Source of the DNA: Nitriliruptoraceae bacterium
GTDB taxonomy: Bacteria; Actinomycetota; Nitriliruptoria; Nitriliruptorales; Nitriliruptoraceae
DNA length: 8,041 nt
Direction of reading: 5' to 3'
Assembly (NCBI GenBank): GCA_007118045.1
Contig: SKTG01000353.1
Coordinates: 1-8,041 of the forward strand
Shown: positions 5,621 through 8,041 of the stretch, piece after piece
Layout: every line of letters begins with the position of its first letter
Numbering within the stretch: the stretch's first letter is position 1
Translations under genes and position numbers: made by a program
Notes under the pieces: generated by a model
The model's database searches: none
What the model was told of the DNA's origin: nothing
The model's input: the letters and a program-made list of their open reading frames with translations, nothing else

Positions 5621-6841
5621 GTGGACTTCGCCTACAACGCCCGCACCGAGGAGTATCGCGAGTCGCTCCTCGACTTCATGGACACCCACGTCTACCCGAA
5701 CGAGCTGCGGTACGAACGTGAGCTCGCCGCGGCCGGTGATGCGTACGTGACGCCGGCGGTCGTGGAGGAGCTCAAGACCGAGGCCAGGTCGCGTGGGCTC
5801 TGGAACCTGTTCCTGCCCGACGAGGAGTGGGGCGCCGGTCTCTCGAACCTCGAGTACGCCCCCTTGGCCGAGATCAGCGGTCGCAGCCCGTTCATCGCGC
5901 CCGATGCCATCAACTGTGCGGCGCCGGACACGGGCAACATGGAGCTGCTGGCGGGGTTCGCGTCCCCTGAGCTGCAGCGCCGTTTCCTGGTGCCGTTGCT
6001 GGAGGGCGAGATCCGGTCCTGCTTCTCCATGACGGAACCGGACACGGCCAGCTCGGATGCGACGAACATCGACACCAGGATCGAACGCCGCGGTGACGTC
6101 TACCGCATCCAGGGTCGCAAGTGGTGGTCCCACGGGGCGCTGAGCGACCGGTGCCGGGTCGCGATCCTGCTCGGGGTCACCGACCCGGACGGGGATCGGC
6201 ACCGTCGGCACAGCATGATCGTGGTGCCCTTGGACGCGCCCGGCGTCCGGATCGAGCGGACCACGACCGTGTTCGGCTACGTCGACCACGCGCACGGCGG
6301 GCACGCCGTGATCCACTACGACGACGTCGAGGTACCGGTCGGTCACCTGCTCGGTGAGGAGGGTGGCGGCTTCGCGATCGCACAGGCCCGTCTGGGGCCC
6401 GGTCGCATCCATCACTGCATGCGCCTCATCGGGATGGCGGAGCGTGCCTTCGACCACATGTGTGCGCGTGCCCACGAACGCGAGCCGTTCGGCCGTCCGC
6501 TGGCGGAGCAGGGTGTCGTCCGGGAGTGGATCGCCGAAGCCCGCATCCGCATCGAGCAGGCCAGGCTCCTGGTCCTCAAGACGGCATGGTTGATGGACAC
6601 CGTCGGGAACAAGGGGGCGCAGGTCGAGATCTCCGCCATCAAGGTCGCGGTCCCGGAGATGGCCGCCTGGGTCATCGATCGGGCGATCCAGACGTTCGGT
6701 GGCGCCGGGGTCTCCGACGACACGCCACTGGCCGCGCTGTGGACCCAGGCACGCCTGCTGCGTATCGCGGACGGTCCAGACGAGGTCCACAAGATGTCGC
6801 TCGCGAAGCGTGAGCTGCAGCGCTACGCACCGCTCGACTGA
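5621..6841 (+). CDS. Acyl-CoA dehydrogenase-family flavoprotein, ACAD10/ACAD11 (FadE2-like) branch
   Basis: This FAD protein has 406 residues, the usual length. Landmarks include FSMTEPDTASSDATNI (FAD/substrate contact, near 134-149), the KWWSHGA stretch, HSMIVVP, VFGYVDHAHGGHAVIHY, LGPGRIHHCMRLIG, QTFGGAGVSDD and the C-terminal RIADGPDEVH. These closely match what I know of human ACAD11. D384 falls where medium-chain acyl-CoA dehydrogenase has its catalytic Glu376; this Asp is normal for the branch. Members of this branch act in 4-hydroxyacyl-CoA catabolism after phosphorylation by an APH-like kinase (ACAD10/11, LvaC of levulinate breakdown), so simple alpha,beta-dehydrogenation is not assured. 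The gene lies 86 bases after the TetR gene on the same strand, with its own GAGGA site. It could be read through from the complex operon or controlled by the palindrome at 5585. The exact substrate is unknown. Confidence 0.9.
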   Translation: MDFAYNARTEEYRESLLDFMDTHVYPNELRYERELAAAGDAYVTPAVVEELKTEARSRGLWNLFLPDEEWGAGLSNLEYAPLAEISGRSPFIAPDAINCAAPDTGNMELLAGFASPELQRRFLVPLLEGEIRSCFSMTEPDTASSDATNIDTRIERRGDVYRIQGRKWWSHGALSDRCRVAILLGVTDPDGDRHRRHSMIVVPLDAPGVRIERTTTVFGYVDHAHGGHAVIHYDDVEVPVGHLLGEEGGGFAIAQARLGPGRIHHCMRLIGMAERAFDHMCARAHEREPFGRPLAEQGVVREWIAEARIRIEQARLLVLKTAWLMDTVGNKGAQVEISAIKVAVPEMAAWVIDRAIQTFGGAGVSDDTPLAALWTQARLLRIADGPDEVHKMSLAKRELQRYAPLD

Positions 6842-6875
6842 CGCGCCATCGGGTGGTTCGGTCGTCGGCGGCGGC

Positions 6876-6894
6876 GCCCGGTCGACATCCGGGC
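6876..6894. terminator. Hairpin between convergent genes, possible two-way terminator
   Basis: GCCCGG (6876-6881) and CCGGGC (6889-6894) form a perfect 6-base-pair stem with a 7-base loop. It sits in the 60-base gap between the ends of the convergent ACAD and SDR genes, the expected place for a shared terminator. There is no T-run on either strand. In such GC-rich DNA a stem this short can arise by chance, so the role is tentative. Confidence 0.4.
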
Positions 6895-6901
6895 TCGTCG
6901 C

Positions 6902-7675
6902 TCAGAAGCCTCCGTAGGCGGTCCAGCCCCCGTCCACCATCACGCTGGCGCCGGTGACGTAGGAGGCGGCGTCCGAGACCAGGAAGGCCACCACGTCGGC
7001 GACCTCCTCGGGCGTGCCGAGCCGGCCGAGCGGCGTCCGGCGTTCGATGGCTGCCTCGTCGAAGCCGCCGCTGGCCATCGAGCCACGGATCAGATCGGTC
7101 GCGATGTAGGCCGGGTCGACGGAGAGCACCCGCACGCCCCGGTCGGCCCACTCGGCGGCGAGCACCCGCGTCATCCCGACGAGCCCGTGTTTGGCGGTGC
7201 TGTAGGCCGCGCGGCGAGGCAGAGCGACGTGACCGGCGATCGAGGAGATGTTCACGATCACGCCCCGCTCGGCCGCGAGCATGTGACGGCCGGCCGCCTG
7301 CGCGCAGTGGAACGGCGCTGTCAGGAGCAGATCGATCAGACCCTGCCAGGTGTCCTCGTCGACCTCCTCGGAGGGCTGCACGCTGCCCTGTCCGGCGTTG
7401 TTGACCAGGACGTCGATGGCTCCACAGGTCGTGACGAACTCGTCGACCAGCCGTCCGGGCACACCTGGAGCGGCGACGTCGCCCACGATGGCATGGGCGT
7501 GACCGCCCTGCGCCACGATCTCCTCGACGACCGGGGCCGCCCGGTCCTCGGTCCGGGAGTTCACGCCGATCGTCGCTCCGTGCCGAGCCAGCGTGAGCGC
7601 GATCGCGCGACCGATCCCCGCCGATGAGCCGGTTACGAGGGCGGTCCGTCCCTCCAACGGTCGGGACTCGGTCAT
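6902..7675 (-). CDS. Short-chain dehydrogenase/reductase (classical SDR, FabG-like)
   Basis: This NAD(P)-dependent oxidoreductase has a Rossmann fold and 257 residues, a standard classical SDR length. It shows TGSSAGIG at 15-22 (cofactor loop), D66 after the third strand, NNAG at 92-95, NISS with catalytic S145, YSTAK with Y158 and K162, DPAYIATD after the sixth strand, and the C-terminal VDGGW. R41 after the second strand hints at NADP(H), weakly. The position of the usual active-site Asn (Asn110 in E. coli FabG) is L117, within LIDLLLTAPF. Counting from G138, S145 and Y158 gives no gap that could shift this. The start is supported by GAGGAA seven bases upstream. The gene converges on the ACAD gene and diverges from the SnoaL-like gene. 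Its substrate cannot be told from sequence; a hydroxyacyl-CoA or ketone role would fit the neighbourhood. Confidence 0.92.
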   Translation of the reverse strand: MTESRPLEGRTALVTGSSAGIGRAIALTLARHGATIGVNSRTEDRAAPVVEEIVAQGGHAHAIVGDVAAPGVPGRLVDEFVTTCGAIDVLVNNAGQGSVQPSEEVDEDTWQGLIDLLLTAPFHCAQAAGRHMLAAERGVIVNISSIAGHVALPRRAAYSTAKHGLVGMTRVLAAEWADRGVRVLSVDPAYIATDLIRGSMASGGFDEAAIERRTPLGRLGTPEEVADVVAFLVSDAASYVTGASVMVDGGWTAYGGF

Positions 7676-7682
7676 CGGTCGG

Positions 7683-7688
7683 TTCCTC
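7683..7688 (-). promoter_or_regulatory. Ribosome binding site for the SDR gene
   Basis: Read on the minus strand this is GAGGAA, seven bases before the ATG at 7675-7673. It confirms the chosen start. Confidence 0.65.
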
Positions 7689-7777
7689 GTTCGCTCGGTC
7701 GTGACGAGGCGACGCTAGTGCCCTCGCCCGCACACCCGCCCGTCTACGGTTGGCTCTCGGTCACCCGCGACGTCGGT

Positions 7778-7783
7778 AGGGAG
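7778..7783 (+). promoter_or_regulatory. Ribosome binding site for the SnoaL-like gene
   Basis: AGGGAG lies 5 bases before the ATG at 7789 and supports that start. Confidence 0.55.
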
Positions 7784-7788
7784 CTGCG

Positions 7789-8041
7789 ATGGTCGATGAC
7801 GAGCCGACCGAGGTCGTGCGAGCCGTGTACGAGGCGATCGAACGCGTTGACCATCCTGCCGTGACGGAGCGTTTCGGATCCGACGTGCGATGGCAGCAGG
7901 CGGCGCGGGCGGTCCCTGCCGCGGGTTCGCAGCTGCACGGGCCGGCCGAGCCCGTCGAGCAGGTGTTGCGACCGTTCGAGGACGACTGGGACGGGTTCAC
8001 GGAGGAACGTCACCGGGTCAGATCCCTCGGTGCGACGGTCG
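7789..8041 (+). CDS. SnoaL/NTF2-like domain protein, 3' end beyond the window
   Basis: An open frame from ATG 7789 runs off the window after 84 complete codons with no stop. The visible protein begins with a helical segment (EVVRAVYEAIERVDHPAVTE), followed by a short strand (DVRWQQ). Next come a small loop with G and a helix around PVEQVLRPFEDDWDGFTEE, then the start of another strand. This order (helix, strand with a Trp, gly-rich turn, helix, strands) is that of SnoaL-like/NTF2-fold proteins, which are usually about 120-140 residues. The fold covers isomerases, cyclases, dehydratases and ligand-binding proteins, so the function is unknown. It is divergent from the SDR gene and preceded by AGGGAG at good spacing. 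G/C at third positions supports it as coding, and the minus-strand frame opposite looks like a shadow. Confidence 0.75.
   Translation, partial: MVDDEPTEVVRAVYEAIERVDHPAVTERFGSDVRWQQAARAVPAAGSQLHGPAEPVEQVLRPFEDDWDGFTEERHRVRSLGATV

Larger units (their letters stand above)
7676..7788. promoter_or_regulatory. Divergent intergenic region between the SDR and SnoaL-like genes
   Basis: This 113-base gap must hold promoters for both divergent genes. On the minus strand a TANNNT-type -10 candidate, TAGCGT (7717-7712), lies about 36 bases before the SDR start; no good -35 is seen. On the plus strand TACGGT (7745-7750) is a weak -10 candidate. An inverted repeat, CCTCGT (7685-7690) and ACGAGG (7704-7709) with a 13-base spacer, spans the SDR leader and its ribosome site. 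It could be an operator. All of these are tentative. Confidence 0.35.

Noticed and set aside
6770..6772. Asp384 in place of the catalytic Glu of acyl-CoA dehydrogenases, as a sign of inactivation
   Set aside because: The ADGPDEVH motif with Asp is normal for the ACAD10/11 branch, so it is a subfamily mark and not a defect.
5546..6790. 414-residue open frame on the minus strand opposite the ACAD-family gene
   Set aside because: It mirrors a gene with complete family motifs, has no recognisable domain and looks like a codon-bias shadow.
6672..7733. 353-residue minus-strand open frame overlapping the SDR gene in another frame
   Set aside because: It is Arg- and Gly-rich out-of-frame reading of a gene with all SDR motifs, and it also runs into the ACAD gene.
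7667..7762. CTCGGTC occurring three times (7667, 7694, 7756) around the SDR promoter
   Set aside because: The same 7-mer also occurs inside coding regions of this window, so it is likely background composition rather than an operator array.

Overview
The window is uniformly GC-rich, with G or C at most third codon positions, GTG and ATG starts, and tightly overlapping genes. This points to an actinobacterium (Actinomycetota). The gene order suggests a catabolic locus, but I cannot name the lineage more closely. No tRNA, rRNA, CRISPR array, insertion sequence, integrase or attachment site is visible. No stretch above 300 bases lacks a gene.

Bases 22-5534 (+ strand) form one compact operon of five genes. 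The first four encode a complete 2-oxoacid dehydrogenase multienzyme complex of branched-chain type: E1 alpha, E1 beta, lipoyl-bearing E2 and dihydrolipoamide dehydrogenase E3. The fifth encodes a TetR-family regulator. Every junction overlaps: ATGA at 1104, ATGA at 2081, TGATG at 3458 and ATGA at 4911. Translational coupling is therefore likely, and the regulator is made from the same message as the enzymes. The complex would decarboxylate a 2-oxoacid, most likely the branched-chain keto acids from Val, Leu and Ile. It would pass the acyl group to CoA and re-oxidise the lipoyl arm with NAD+.

Bases 5535-5620 are an 86-base gap holding a 17-base perfect palindrome, a candidate operator for the TetR protein. 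Bases 5621-6841 (+) encode a flavoprotein of the ACAD10/ACAD11 branch of the acyl-CoA dehydrogenase family. This branch is linked to 4-hydroxyacyl-CoA breakdown together with a kinase, and no kinase gene is present here.

A short convergent gap (6842-6901) contains a hairpin. Bases 6902-7675 (- strand) encode a classical short-chain dehydrogenase/reductase whose conserved active-site Asn is replaced by Leu. A 113-base divergent gap follows. A SnoaL/NTF2-like gene starts at 7789 (+) and runs off the end of the window.

Taken together, the locus looks like acyl-CoA-producing oxidative decarboxylation (E1-E2-E3), a probable acyl-CoA-responsive repressor, and downstream acyl-CoA processing (ACAD, perhaps the SDR). 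The enzymes are recognisable. The less ordinary points are the regulator coupled to the complex operon, the ACAD11-type enzyme without a visible kinase, and the altered SDR active site. I saw no clear evidence of a wholly new system.
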